64,000 nucleotides of DNA from Sequoia sempervirens. Its lineage: Eukaryota; Streptophyta; Pinopsida; Cupressales; Cupressaceae. The stretch spans positions 566,521,742 through 566,585,741 of the forward strand of contig VDFB02193867.1 of NCBI GenBank assembly GCA_007258455.2, read 5' to 3'. This document shows positions 11,485 through 22,542 of the stretch, in pieces. Position 1 is the first letter of the stretch. Every line of letters begins with the position of its first letter. The position numbers and the translations under genes were made by a program. The notes beneath the pieces were generated by a model, which was not told the origin of the DNA, made no database searches, and saw only the letters and a program-made list of their open reading frames with translations.

Positions 11485-12954
11485 TGATCCAGGTGGATCA
11501 AAAATATCTCAAAATTTCACAGTCTCAAAATTCATCCAAAGAAGCATCAATGCATAGAGCTCGCTGACACAATCTTGACGCAACCTTAATGGGCTCAAAA
11601 GGAGTCCGTATGCAGAAGTTATGCTCAGTGAAAGGTTTAGTCAAACAGGCAAATCAAGGGTTCAAAAAGGCAAAAATTTGATGGTCTTCAAATGAAATAA
11701 AAATGATGCCAAGTTGGAGTGCTCGTCGCGCTAATTCTAGAACTATATTCGGTTTCAAAAATGGAGCTTATATGTTAAAGTTATGACTAGTCAAAGGTTG
11801 GTCAAAATTTTGACTTTCGTTGACTTTGATGACACCAGCAAGCTGACGTGGCAGGTGGTGATGTGGCAAGAGTGGTGAGTTGGCACATACATGGTGGAAA
11901 AATAATATGGATTAAACCATATTGTTAAAAGAAAACATGTATGGTTTAAAAATTAAAAGATTTTTATGATTTCAAGGAGGATTTGGTGGGATTTTATCCC
12001 TTAAAATTCTTTTCCCTTGCCCATAAAACAAGGAGAGGAAAAAAAATCCCGTAAACTTGCATTTCAACAAATTAACCCCTTTAACCACCTTTCTCATATT
12101 TAACGGGTTTATTTTAAAGAATATCCAAGGAGATTATTAAGGGGCTTTTAAAAGATATTTTTTAAGATTATAATGTAAGTCCAAAATTATAACGGCCCAT
12201 AGTTAAAGGGGTTCGTTTTTTTAATTGTATGGCTTGGAATTATAAAAGCCAATGGTGGATTTATTTTTGAAAGATTAATTTGTTATACTAACGGGATATT
12301 AGTTATTTTTATTGTAAAAGGGGGAAATGGTTGGAATTTTTACTTGTATACTGGAGATATGCAATATTTGCAAAATAATATGGTTAAAGCCATATTAGCA
12401 AATAAATGTGTATATAAAGGGGTGATTTTTGTAAAGGGACAAGGGGGAAAATTATTGAGTGTATAATTTTGTACGGGAATTTTCTTGGAGAAAATTGTAA
12501 CAGGGAGAATTATTGAAGTTCATTTTGGGAGAAATAATTCTTTGGAGGAGAATTTACAAGGTTTTTTTGTACACCAAAAAATGTAAAAGAGTGAGAAATT
12601 GTGGAGAGATTATTGCAGGTACTTGGAGCTTGGGTATTGTAAGAAAGCATAATTTTGCTTGGCGATATCAATAAAGCGGTCCCAGCATTGAGAAGCAAAC
12701 CCAGAGATGTAGTCCACATTGGACGAACTCCGTTATCAATCTGCGCGTTGTGATCCTTCTATTTCTTTGTCTCATTCTTCTCTCTTCTGTCTCAATTTTC
12801 TCTCTAGTTTAAATTCAGTATTTGAATTTCTAATTACTTATTTTTGTAATTTCAACGGTTAAAAGGAATAATCATGCAATTCTGTATTAGATTGGGAAAT
12901 TATTGCAATTAGATTTAATTTACAAGTTATTTTGTAAACTCTAATTACGGATCA
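11485..12954 (+). repeat. 3' LTR of the Gag-protease element
   Basis: 1470 bp, direct repeat of 7791-9257 with the same TG...CA ends. It is followed at once by the CTCAC target duplication. Confidence 0.95.
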
Positions 12955-12959
12955 CTCAC

Positions 12960-13919
12960 TCATGACTCATGCACTTGTATAGGCTTCAGATGAGTCAAGA
13001 AGACCTAGAATGGCAAGATCGGTTGCCTCGTCTCCATGAGAGGTATGATGATTCTGCATAGGGTTGCATGTGGGGCCAAAGATTGGTAGAGGCTACCAGG
13101 ATAACCCAGGATGGGGGCCAGGGCCTAGGAAGATCTACTTGGATAACCCATGACAACTATGTGATGACACTCCTACGACAACCTTGCATTCCCTTTGTAT
13201 CTTGTTTCACCTTAGATGTTTATGTTCCTTTAGAAGTGATGTCACTATTGTTTGATGTGGTAATTACTTGATCGTTAATGTCTTGTCAACCTTGTGTAGT
13301 CTATTTTCTTTATTTGTCAGTGATGGTGGGACCCTTTGCTATCTCCTAGCATGGGGGGTGGACCTTTGGGTTCCACACAATTGGGTGCAAGTGTTTTCTT
13401 CTCCATTAGGTTCTCTCTCTTAGATCGTGTTATGGCGACTTCTCTTGATCTGAAGACTTCTGCATTGTACCTGATCTTGGGATTTGTTACTCTTATGTTT
13501 GTATTGTATCACAAATGATGTAATATGCACTTTGCTTGATGTCCACTATAAGTGTAAAGATGTATATTGATGTGAACTCTATTATGTGATGGAATATGTA
13601 TTTGATGTTATTGTACATGTAAATTCAATAAATTGAATCAATTAATTCCTATGTACTCATGTTGTGGGTGTATCTCATGGATTACTTCATTATATGAAAT
13701 GATTAGATGTGATTCCTACTTGATGTTAGCTTTTAAGTAATGCAATATCTTATAGTTCTTGTACATTAGATGATGGGAATCATGTAGCATAACCGTGAAC
13801 CTTAGAGGATATAGAATTAATTATGTTAATGTTTCATTTGTAATGGTGTGTTAAATGCACTCTTTCAAAAAAAAATTGTTCCATGTTCAGTTGCTAGTGT
13901 GTTGTCATCTGGGGTTCGT
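12960..13919. other. Unassigned sequence, no supported gene
   Basis: Host sequence resumes after the LTR element. Open frames of 60-68 codons (13068-13271, 13336-13518) show no domain. A motif shared with 7660-7710 (GGATAACCCATGA) suggests a degraded repeat. Confidence 0.35.
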
Positions 13920-14510
13920 GGCGAGGGTGTTACAAGTGTTGTGCAGGTAATAAAGTGTAGATCTTAAACTTGAATTTTCAAAAAATAGAAAAAGCACTAA
14001 TTTTTCATGGATGGAAAATGAGTCCCACTAGATATTCCTATTAGACAAAAGTGTAGATTCTAGTACCCTTTTGGCAGAAACAAGATTCTGGGCAAAAACC
14101 CTGGTTTGGGACTAATTCACCCAAGGTGGCGAATGACTGCTAATCAGTCAAAAAGTCAACATTTCCAAATTTTTAGAACTATTTCCAAGTCTTTAGATTT
14201 TCCAAGTGTCTAATACTTATCTCCTATTACTTTTATTTTGTTATATTTTCATTTCTATGGCTTCTTTTAGATCTTTTTATACTTGTTTTCATATCACAAC
14301 GTGTTTTCAAACACTTCATATTTCTTAAGTTTCACATAAATAATTAGTCTCTCTTTATTTTATTACATTTAGATCATTTCATTTAGGCATATTTTCATTG
14401 TACTTGCATTATTTTGAGTGAACCACCTAGATTTTGGGGTCTATCTCTGTCCTTTAGGTGAAAAACCTAATTGAGTAAGAGAGTTATACACCAAAAAATC
14501 TATCGTTCAA
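13920..14510 (+). repeat. Diverged LTR remnant of the palindrome-bearing family (opposite orientation)
   Basis: Read on the minus strand, this block matches the order of landmarks in the LTRs at 20148 and 28783. These are AGGTTTTTCACCTAAAGGA, then GGTGAATTAGTCCC-type palindromes (14003-14029 and 14108-14137), then a GTTTCTGCCAAAAGGGTACT stretch and a GATCTACACTTT segment. The element it came from was therefore in plus orientation. Similarity is clear but well below that between the other copies, so it is an older insertion. Confidence 0.65.
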
Positions 14511-15437
14511 TTATTAACTCATTGCTTTTAACAATATGTAATCTAAATTTAATAATTTTTAAAATAAATGAATGAGTAAATAATTTCTAGCCATATATCT
14601 AATTAAATCTTGGTCATTTGATTTTAGGGAAACTAACAAAGAAACTAACACAAAGTAACTATAACCATAAGGATTTCCTTTAAATATTTCCATCTCATTT
14701 TTGTTGAAGTATGAATCTGGAAAGGACAAGAAGGCTTGAATATGGATTGATTGAAGGATTTCTTTCACAAATGCAAGCCATTATTTATTACAAGAAATTA
14801 TATTCTTTGTAATTTTTTGTAGCAAGAAAGATTGTAGAAAATAATTTCTTCATTCAAACATATGTAATTGTAAGTTTAAATATATATAGGTAGTAACATA
14901 AAAAGTATCCCTTTTCCTTACTTAATTTGGGAATAATTGATATAATATTAACCTAATTATGCCTTGATTCAATTTTGTAATGTGTTGTACACATTCACAT
15001 TAATATAGGGCCATTTTTAACAAAATATACTTATTTTGTACCTTATTTATGATGTAAATTGTTGTAGTACACTTTCACACTTATCTATGGTTTCATTAAT
15101 TAATTGTGCTTAATTAAGCTTAATTGGCCCCTTCAGTTCAAATTTAAGCCTTCTTAATGACACCTTCCAAAGGATCTATCTCAACACCTAATAATGATAT
15201 GGCATAACATTTAATTTGGAAAAATCAAGGTCCTAGAAAAGGGTAAGAGCAAGAAGATGAGTCCACGAAACATGGAAATTTTTGCCTTAGGAAAAAAAAT
15301 GAAATTGGCTTGCCAAAAATGGGATACCATTTAGCTACAAGATCTTGAGTCTAAATTCTATACAGGATCCCAAATTTTGAAAAATGGGATCCCATTTATT
15401 AATGGATCTCGAACCAGTAGACAGGAAATGGGATCCT
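14511..15437. other. Unassigned AT-rich sequence
   Basis: No gene supported. From 15360 the sequence becomes rich in GGATCCCA and TTTTGTAAA words, a prelude to the 22-bp array. Confidence 0.35.
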
Positions 15438-15600
15438 GCTCTTTACAAAACACGATCCCTATTTGTAAAATCGAGATCTTGTTTTGTAAAGATTGAGATC
15501 CCATTTTGTAAAGATCGAGATCCCATTTTGTAAAGATCGATATCCTATTTTATAAAGATCAAGATCCTGTTTTGTAAAGATTGGGATCCCATTTAAAAAT
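15438..15600. repeat. 22-bp tandem array (GATCCCATTTTGTAAAGATCGA type)
   Basis: The TTTTGTAAAGAT core falls at 15482, 15504, 15526, 15548 and 15570, an exact 22-bp period, with degenerate copies on the left. Each unit carries GATC twice, in the overall pattern GATCGAGATCCC. No coding potential. Confidence 0.85.
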
Positions 15601-15924
15601 TGTATTTATTTTTAAAAATAAGTAAAACTCATTTATTCACATAGTACAAGATCTTGATTTCACAGAGCTGACAACAATGACAACAACCTCCAGGTGTGCC
15701 TCCACCCCCAATATTTTTTCTTTTTTCATGTTTTTATGAAATTTTTAATACAATAATAGATTTTTCAAAAATTTTCAATTTATTTAGCATTTTATGTATT
15801 TTATTTACCTGTAATAGAATAGATGATGATGTGTAGAAGTAGAAGAAAAAATGAAATGAAATCCTTAAGATATTGAATAGAAATGAAAAAATCAATGTTA
15901 AATCATATCTTAAGAATATAACTT

Positions 15925-16260
15925 AGCTTTTGAAACCTAAATTGTTCAATCAAACCAAAAAAATTGCATTTGAAAACCCTAAATTGAAAGGAAACAAAAA
16001 AATTGCATTTGAAAACCCTAAATTGAAATAAAATAAAAAAATTGTATTTGAAAATGCTAATTGCTTTTTGAAACCCTAAATTCAAATCAAACAAAAAAAA
16101 TTGCATTTGCAAACCGTAATTTGAAATGAAACAAAAACAAATTCATTGAAAACCCTAATTTCTTCTTGAAACCCTAAATTGAATTCAAACAAAAAAAACT
16201 CTAAAACCCTAAATTGAAATCAAACAAATCATTTTGCATTTGAAAACCCTAATTTCAAGC
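15925..16260. repeat. 39-bp (and derived) tandem repeats with AAACCCTAAA cores
   Basis: ATTGCATTTGAAAACCCTAA recurs at 15963, 16002 and 16041 (39-bp period) and then at 16100 and beyond with a 59-bp step. Because 39 is a multiple of three, a 69-codon minus-strand frame with a repeated FFxxFQFRVFKCN pattern appears. I treat it as a repeat artefact. AAACCCTAAA resembles the plant telomere unit. Confidence 0.75.
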
Positions 16261-17104
16261 TCAAGAAGATTTGATAATGGAAAAAAATCATATTCATTGC
16301 TTAAATGTTTTAAATTTCATTTGCATTGTATAGAGACAAGTATGTAGGCATACCTATGGAATAAATTATTCTATAGATTTAGGTTGATACATAGTAAATT
16401 AGGTTCCTTCATATTGACAATTAAATAGGATTTGATAAATATTATACATTTAAATATGTATTCATCAAGAGACACAATCAATTAAACATTATGAACATAG
16501 ATATAATTAGAATAGAAAACAATATGTTAAACTTTACTTGTGGGACTAGTGGATCATTACAATTGATAAATTTTGAATGTTTATTTGCAAATTTAGTTAG
16601 AAAATTCATAAATCCTTGTACAATCTATTTCCAATTGTCACTTAATTAGATAATATTTGCATTCATTTATATTTTAGGTTTTGATCTCTCTTAGTCATGC
16701 TTTTTTTCCATTTCTTGTTTTCATGTGTTGTCTCTTTTTTTTTGACAATCTTAACTCTTATTCTAGTCAATTTGTTGTTAATTAGGCTTCTAGTTTAGTC
16801 TAAAATCTCAATTTGCATTAGTTACCTAGACATTATATATCATAAAATTCATTTGAGTGGGAAACATTCAACCTTATCATGGTATATTATACTTCATATA
16901 TATATATATATAATCAATATTAATGAAAAACATGTTGAATAAAATAATATTATGTTCAATTAAAAAAATATCAAGTTAAAGTATACATCAAACTCAATCT
17001 AAATAATACATAATTATGTGTTTCTATTATGGAAATATTCAGTCTATTCATAAAATAAAAAATATTCATAAACTATTGCATATGTGATGAATAAAAAATA
17101 TTAA
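16261..17104. other. Unassigned AT-rich sequence
   Basis: No gene or RNA supported. It includes a (TA)n run near 16896-16912. Confidence 0.35.
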
Positions 17105-18340
17105 CCCCCTTACTTGTCATCCTATTACCCTAAGCCCTAAACCGATGTCTTAAGGGGTTGTAATATGACATTTCTTAAGGAGATAAAATAAGTTCTCAAA
17201 ATTTGGTGAAGTTTCCCAAGTCAAGGTCAAATTTAACAATAATAAGACTGTGCAAGATTATAATATAAATGAGATTTCATGAGAGGTTGGCCAGTTTTAA
17301 CAAGAGCTATCACAATCAATTTTTCCACAAGAAAATTTTTTTCACTAACTTGAAAGTACATTATTCCAAGGGCCACCCAAACTTCACCCTAAACACTGAA
17401 CTCTAAAATCTAAACCCTAAACCCTAAAGCATTCATTTTGTCATAGGACCTTAAAATGAAATTCGGTTTCCTTGGGAAACTCTACCAAATTTTATTCCCT
17501 TAAGCCATGGAATTTTGTCCTAGGACCTTACTACATAGATCCCCTTAAGCCATCCTATTACACTAAACCCTAAACTCTAAAATCTAAACCCTAATCCCCA
17601 AAGCCATCATTTTGTCCTAGGATCTTAATGAAATTTTGTTGCCTTAGGCAACTTCACCAAATTTTATTCACTTAAGCCATGTCATTTTGTCCTAGGACCT
17701 TACTACATAGATCCCTTAAGCCATCCTATCACCCTAAACCATAAACCAATGTATTAAGGGGTCCTAATATGACATTTCCTAAGGAGATCAAAGAAGTTCT
17801 CAAAATTTGGTGAAGTTGCCCAAGGAAACCAAATTTAACAATAATAAGATCTTCTAAGATTATAATATGAATGAGATTTCATGAAAGGTTGGTTAGTTGA
17901 AACAAGAGCTATCTCAGTCAACTATTCCAAAAGAAAATGTTGTTCACTAACTTGCAAGTCCATTATTCCAAGGGCCACCCAAACTTCACCCTCAAACCCT
18001 AAACCCTAAACCATAAACCATAAACTCTAAACCCTAAACCCTAAAGCATTCATTTTTTCCTAGGATGCTAAAATGAAATTTGGTTTCCTTGGGAAAATCC
18101 ACCAAGTTTTACTCCCTTAAGCCATGACATTTTGTCTTAGGACCTTACTACATAGATCCCCTTAAGCCATCCTATTACCCTAAACCCTAAACTCTAAACT
18201 TTAAACCCTTATCCCTAAAGCCATTGTTTTGTCAAGTAGGACCTTAATGAAATTTGGTTGCCTTGGGAAACTTCACCAAATTTTATTCACTTAAGCCATA
18301 CCATTTTTTCCTAGGACCTTACAATATAGATCCCCTTAAG
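17105..18340. repeat. About 602-bp tandem duplication with telomere-like CCCTAAA tracts
   Basis: Two long units lie head to tail. Landmarks repeat about 600-610 bp apart: GAGATTTCATGA at 17271 and 17872, ATTCCAAGGGCCACCCAAAC at 17363 and 17965, and CTAAAGCATTCATTTT near 17430 and 18040. Inside each unit a shorter motif (CTTAAGCCAT...CCTAGGACCTTACTACATAGA) recurs, so the structure is a repeat within a repeat. Short degenerate runs of CCCTAAA/CCCTAAACC occur at about 17110, 17395, 17565, 17995 and 18175. They are too short and imperfect to be a telomere. Confidence 0.8.
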
Positions 18341-20147
18341 CCATCGTATTAAGTTGTAATACTAATAAACACGACCCCCCCTTTTTAACTATCTTACCTT
18401 ATTTTCCTTAGTCATTTTACTTAAATTAATGTTTCAGGAAGTGTTTTGTTGTACTTCTCAAACTCAGGAGGGGTTTTCATTTTTCCTCCAACATCCCATT
18501 TTACCGCTTGTATTGTTACATCTTTGGCTAAGCAGTGTTTTGTGACTTTATTCAAACTTACCGTTTCCTTGAAAGAGGGTATATGTGTTTGAATAACCCA
18601 TGTGATGAGTTTTCATGTGTTAGAAGTTACTTAGTAGCTTTCCCCAAAAGTTATACTTGTGGGAGGTATTATTTTAATTGTTTGAAACCTAAGTGGTGTT
18701 TTGTTAGGTTACATGAACTACCCATTTTGCCACCTAGAAGCTTTTCGGTGACTAATGGAATAACAGTGAGTTTAATTCACATAACTAGTGCATAATGTAG
18801 CAAAAGAAATAAACATCTTCAACCTCAATATGAACAAGAGCACAAAGATATCAAAAAAAAATATTTTATTTATATATAAGTATGTGTGTACATAGCATCA
18901 ACACTACAAAATTGGTCAATTCGACTGCAAAAATTGGTATCGATAACAAAAACAAAAGGGAGACATTCTATTCAAGCACATAGGACAAATATCAAGGCGC
19001 AGATGCCCTCAATCATAATTTGGAGGTGTTCAATCTGAGGAGGGGACAATAGGTTCCCATGTGACTAGAGGAATTGTGCAAAGAGCCCCATATCATTCCT
19101 TATGATTCACTCACGAAGAAGAGAAATAGCTTCCTCCAATGTCTCATTCTGAAGAGTCAACACTATATATATAGTGTCACCTACCAGTCCACTCCAAGGA
19201 TAGTGACTGAGCCCAGTGATAGCTACATTGACTCAATGATGAAATTCAGGCCTCACCAAGTGTTCCAATGCTCTTACACCCTAGTCGTAGCATTTGAAGG
19301 TCTCGATGACCATGTACATGAAATTCTCCAGCATGGTGGTATTGTGTACATTTTCCTGGCTTAGAAATGCTTCACCCAGAATACTACAAAGAACCTCTTC
19401 TTCTACCTCACTCTGTATCACAAAAACCTCCTTCAGTTGATCTGATAGATGCCTAAACAATGTGTTGCATTCAATCTCCTCCAAAATAATGAATTCATTC
19501 ATAGAATCACCATCCCTCCGAGTGATCACAATTTTTGAATGTTTTGAATAACGAAGAGTGGTGACACTAGCTAAATTTTTAGAAGGTTGGTTGGACATTG
19601 ACACTTTCTCCCAAGGAATTTAATGAGATGGCAATTCAGTTTGGATTAATGGCTGATTTGAACCAATTTAAATTACATTTCCAATCATAACAGTATACAC
19701 ATGTTATCATATGGTTTCACTTTGATGTTGCATTAATTATTCAATTGTGTGAAAGGTCATTTGGTGGCCATTGGTGAGATAAAGATCAATTTTCTTGCTC
19801 GATGCCCTTTCATTTGCGAGGTTAATTATTTTGACTAATCTTTAGCAATTTTCAAGAAGACAGGAAGAAAAAGGAAGACCGCCAAATTAGTAATGGCTTT
19901 GGCGACTGCTCATTTGGGTTGGTTTACTATATATTTAAAAATTGAGAAGAAGATAGGGGTTCTCTGGATATACACCTTGTGGTGTTATCGAGAGGGATTT
20001 AGCTATTTATTTCATGTTGTAATAGTTCATCATCTTTGTGTTATGAATTTAATTGATGCTTAGTACATTGAACTTTGTATTGCGCATGTGATGTGGTTAT
20101 GTATTCTTTGTGAAATGAGCTTTCTCATGTCCATTTATTACAGTATG
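18341..20147. other. Unassigned region with two small open frames of unknown status
   Basis: Two frames stand out only by length: 86 codons on the plus strand (18535-18795, Cys/Phe-rich) and 107 codons on the minus strand (19281-19604, acidic, with an EEVLCSILGEAFLSQEN stretch). I do not recognise either. The second is overlapped by a 96-codon plus-strand frame, so at most one is real. No splice or promoter evidence supports a gene. The last 300 bp look like non-coding leader or repeat sequence. Confidence 0.3.
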
Positions 20148-22526
20148 TGAACTATTGATTTTTGGCTCTCTAAGACTTCTCTAGCTCTTCTAGGGTTTTT
20201 CACCTAAAAGGAGAGAGGTAGGGCCAAAAGTGCTATAGGGTTCATTCAAATTATGCTATACGTGATGTTATCTAAGCTAAATGAATTGAACCAAATGAAA
20301 GTAAGTGATTTAAATGAAAGAATTTGAATGCAAAAGTAAGATTTAAACTATGCTAGAAAACACATTCTGATATGCAAAAAAATGAACTAAAAGATGAAAT
20401 AATGCAGAACAGAAAGAAATGAGGTGAAATAGAGTGCACCTGGGCAAGATTTGATGAATCCAGAATGTTGTCAATGCTTTTTGAAGTTATTAAAAATTCA
20501 CTGTGGAACTCATTTTCCTAGGGTGGTGAATTAGTCTTTCTACTAGTGAAAAAGTGTCAGAAACTAGTTTCTGACTGTTAGGATCCATAATCTTACAAAA
20601 TTCATATTTTTAGTCTTAATGTGGGACTCATTTTCCACTAGTGGTGAATCAATCCTCTCCTAAAATTTTGAGAAATTAGGAGACAACTTTGCAACACCAT
20701 ATTTGGAAATATCTGATTGTCGGGTTGTCGAAGTCAATTCTGCAAGAAATGGATAGAAAACCTTCTCCAAGCTTGAAATGAAGTTGATTTGACTTGAATC
20801 ACCTAGTTGACTTCTTGATCAGTCTTCAACACCTAAATTCTTGTTAAATATGCACACAAAAGGTCTACAAACACACATGCAAAGGGGAAAAATGGTTGAG
20901 GGTTAGCAAATAGGGGTTTGCCTTGGTCAAACCCCACTTTTGGTAATCAAACCCTTAATGACATAATGTAATACAAGAGAATGATAAACTGATAACATGT
21001 AATTGCTATCAACTTACCAAACCCTTGAAGATGCAAATTTGAAGTAATGTCAATGGATGCTCTAAAGTGCTTGATGATTGCTTAATAGAATGTTGTAAGA
21101 TGCTTGAATGCTTGAGTGAATAGGTGGATGAGTGAACTTGATGAATGGGGAGATTGTACTTGTGGCTTAGTTACCCATTCATACCTCATCACAGGCCGAC
21201 ATCAAGTGATTTTGAATAAAAATACAAAAGGAAATTTTCAAAAATTTAAATTTGGGGCCAAGGGGGACTCATTCACCACCCATGGTGAATGGGTCCCACC
21301 TAGGACCTAAAAATGGGTGTCAGGAAATAATGTGCATTTAATATTGTTTGTCAGGCTTACATTCAAAAATACACTTAATTATAGTATGTAAAAGCATAAA
21401 GGGACCAAATAAAGCATAAGAAAGGTATAAACAGTGAAGGTGTGCCTAGAAAAGTGTGAAAGCTAGTTACAAGACTTTACAACACTTCAAAATAGGACTT
21501 GATTAGTGAAGAAAAGGTGATTTTTAGGTGAGTTGTAATGAATGAGGTCTAGGGGTATGTGCAGGATCATCATGGAAAAAACAGGCCCTTAAGTGGCAAA
21601 AAAATTAGGAAAATTAGAGTTAGGCAACTTGACGTAAAAATTTGAATAAGTTATCTATATTATTTCAAAAATATGTAAGAATAGAATCTATAGAAAATTG
21701 AATGTAGTTTCTAAAATACTAGGATTGTTTAAAAAAAAAGAAATCTATTTGGTGAAAATTTGAAATTTCAATGCAGTAGTACTTAAATTTCAGGGAAAAA
21801 ATAAGAAGTAGTGTCTATCTGACCACCCTAACCACAATAAAATGATAATATTTTTTTATAAGATTTTAGATATAAGTAGGGGACTCATGTCCCGATGTGA
21901 TGCATATTTTTTTGTAATTTTTTTCCAAGTAAATAATTAATTATGAATTTTTTATTACAACTTTTAAAAAATATAAAAACTCGTATGTCTGACCAACTTA
22001 AAACTTGGTCAAAAATTCATGAAATTCAATGTTTCTTTTTTCAATCCTATAGTATGCAAAGCATAGAATGTGACACATATTTTGGATTCAAAAAATATGA
22101 TACCGTTTGAAAGCTATACATGTTTTTCAATCAGTCTATCAATAAGGACTTTAGTCATAATTTGAACATAAAATGAATAATAATTACTTATTAAATTCAA
22201 AGTAAAGCATAATTTATATTGGTGGAAAGCTGAGAATCTCCTTTAAAAACCCTTTTTGTTTCATCAATTGTGGGTAAAAAAAAAGTCGTCAGCCACATAC
22301 CCATCATATTGCCACTTTTTGGCCCATCATGATCCTGTACATACCCCTAGGAAAGTGTAGAAATTCTTTACAACACTTTAGAAGACATCATTATTTTAAT
22401 TTTAGTACCTAAATATGCATGTTCAAGCCATGTTACATCATAAAATCATAGAAAAATAGATCAAACACCATGAAACAAGACTTAAAAGGCCATGAAAATG
22501 ACAAGGGGCCATTTTTTTATGGAACA
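20148..22526 (-). repeat. 3' LTR (left copy) of the palindrome-bearing element
   Basis: 2379 bp including the 794-bp TIR insertion at 21553-22346. Shared landmarks with the right copy include TAGGGTTTTTCACCTAAAAG near 20191, three GGGACTCATTC...GAATGAGTCCC-type palindromes (20504-20536, 20623-20655, 21263-21298) and the terminal GGGGCCATTTTT block. Short open frames inside are not conserved between copies. Confidence 0.88.
21549..22350 (-). mobile_element. TIR element copy 2 (794 bp) with CTAG target duplication
   Basis: The element spans 21553-22346, in opposite orientation to copies 1 and 3. It starts GGGTATGTGCAGG and ends CCTGTACATACCC. CTAG flanks it at 21549-21552 and 22347-22350. The matching place in the sister LTR is unoccupied (GGTCTAGGAAAG, CTAG at 28117-28120). 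This proves both the insertion and the exact duplication. No coding frame inside. Confidence 0.93.
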
Positions 22527-22542
22527 TTTAGCCCCCACTTTA
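22527..22542 (-). other. Polypurine tract (minus strand)
   Basis: On the minus strand the sequence reads AAAGTGGGGGCTAAA immediately before the LTR start TGTTCC, as expected for the plus-strand primer of a minus-oriented LTR element. Confidence 0.75.

Larger units (their letters stand above)
7786..12959 (+). mobile_element. Complete non-autonomous LTR retrotransposon (Gag-protease only)
   Basis: The element runs 7791-12954 (5164 bp) and is flanked by the 5-bp duplication CTCAC (7786-7790 and 12955-12959). It has two direct LTRs (7791-9257 and 11485-12954), both starting TGATCCAGG and ending GGATCA. It also has a primer-binding site and a purine tract. The 2.2-kb interior holds one Gag-protease frame and has no room for reverse transcriptase, RNase H or integrase. 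It must therefore have been mobilised by enzymes of another element, which makes it like the plant TR-GAG class but with an added protease. The first 200 bp of the LTRs differ at about 11 sites, so the insertion is moderately old. Confidence 0.95.

Noticed and set aside
15903..16112. 69-codon minus-strand frame with repeated Phe-rich peptide
   Set aside because: The 39-bp period is divisible by three, so the repeat yields a periodic peptide without implying a gene.
17395..18210. Telomere or telomere-proximal array
   Set aside because: CCCTAAA runs are short, imperfect and embedded in a 602-bp unit. A true telomere would be a long uniform array.
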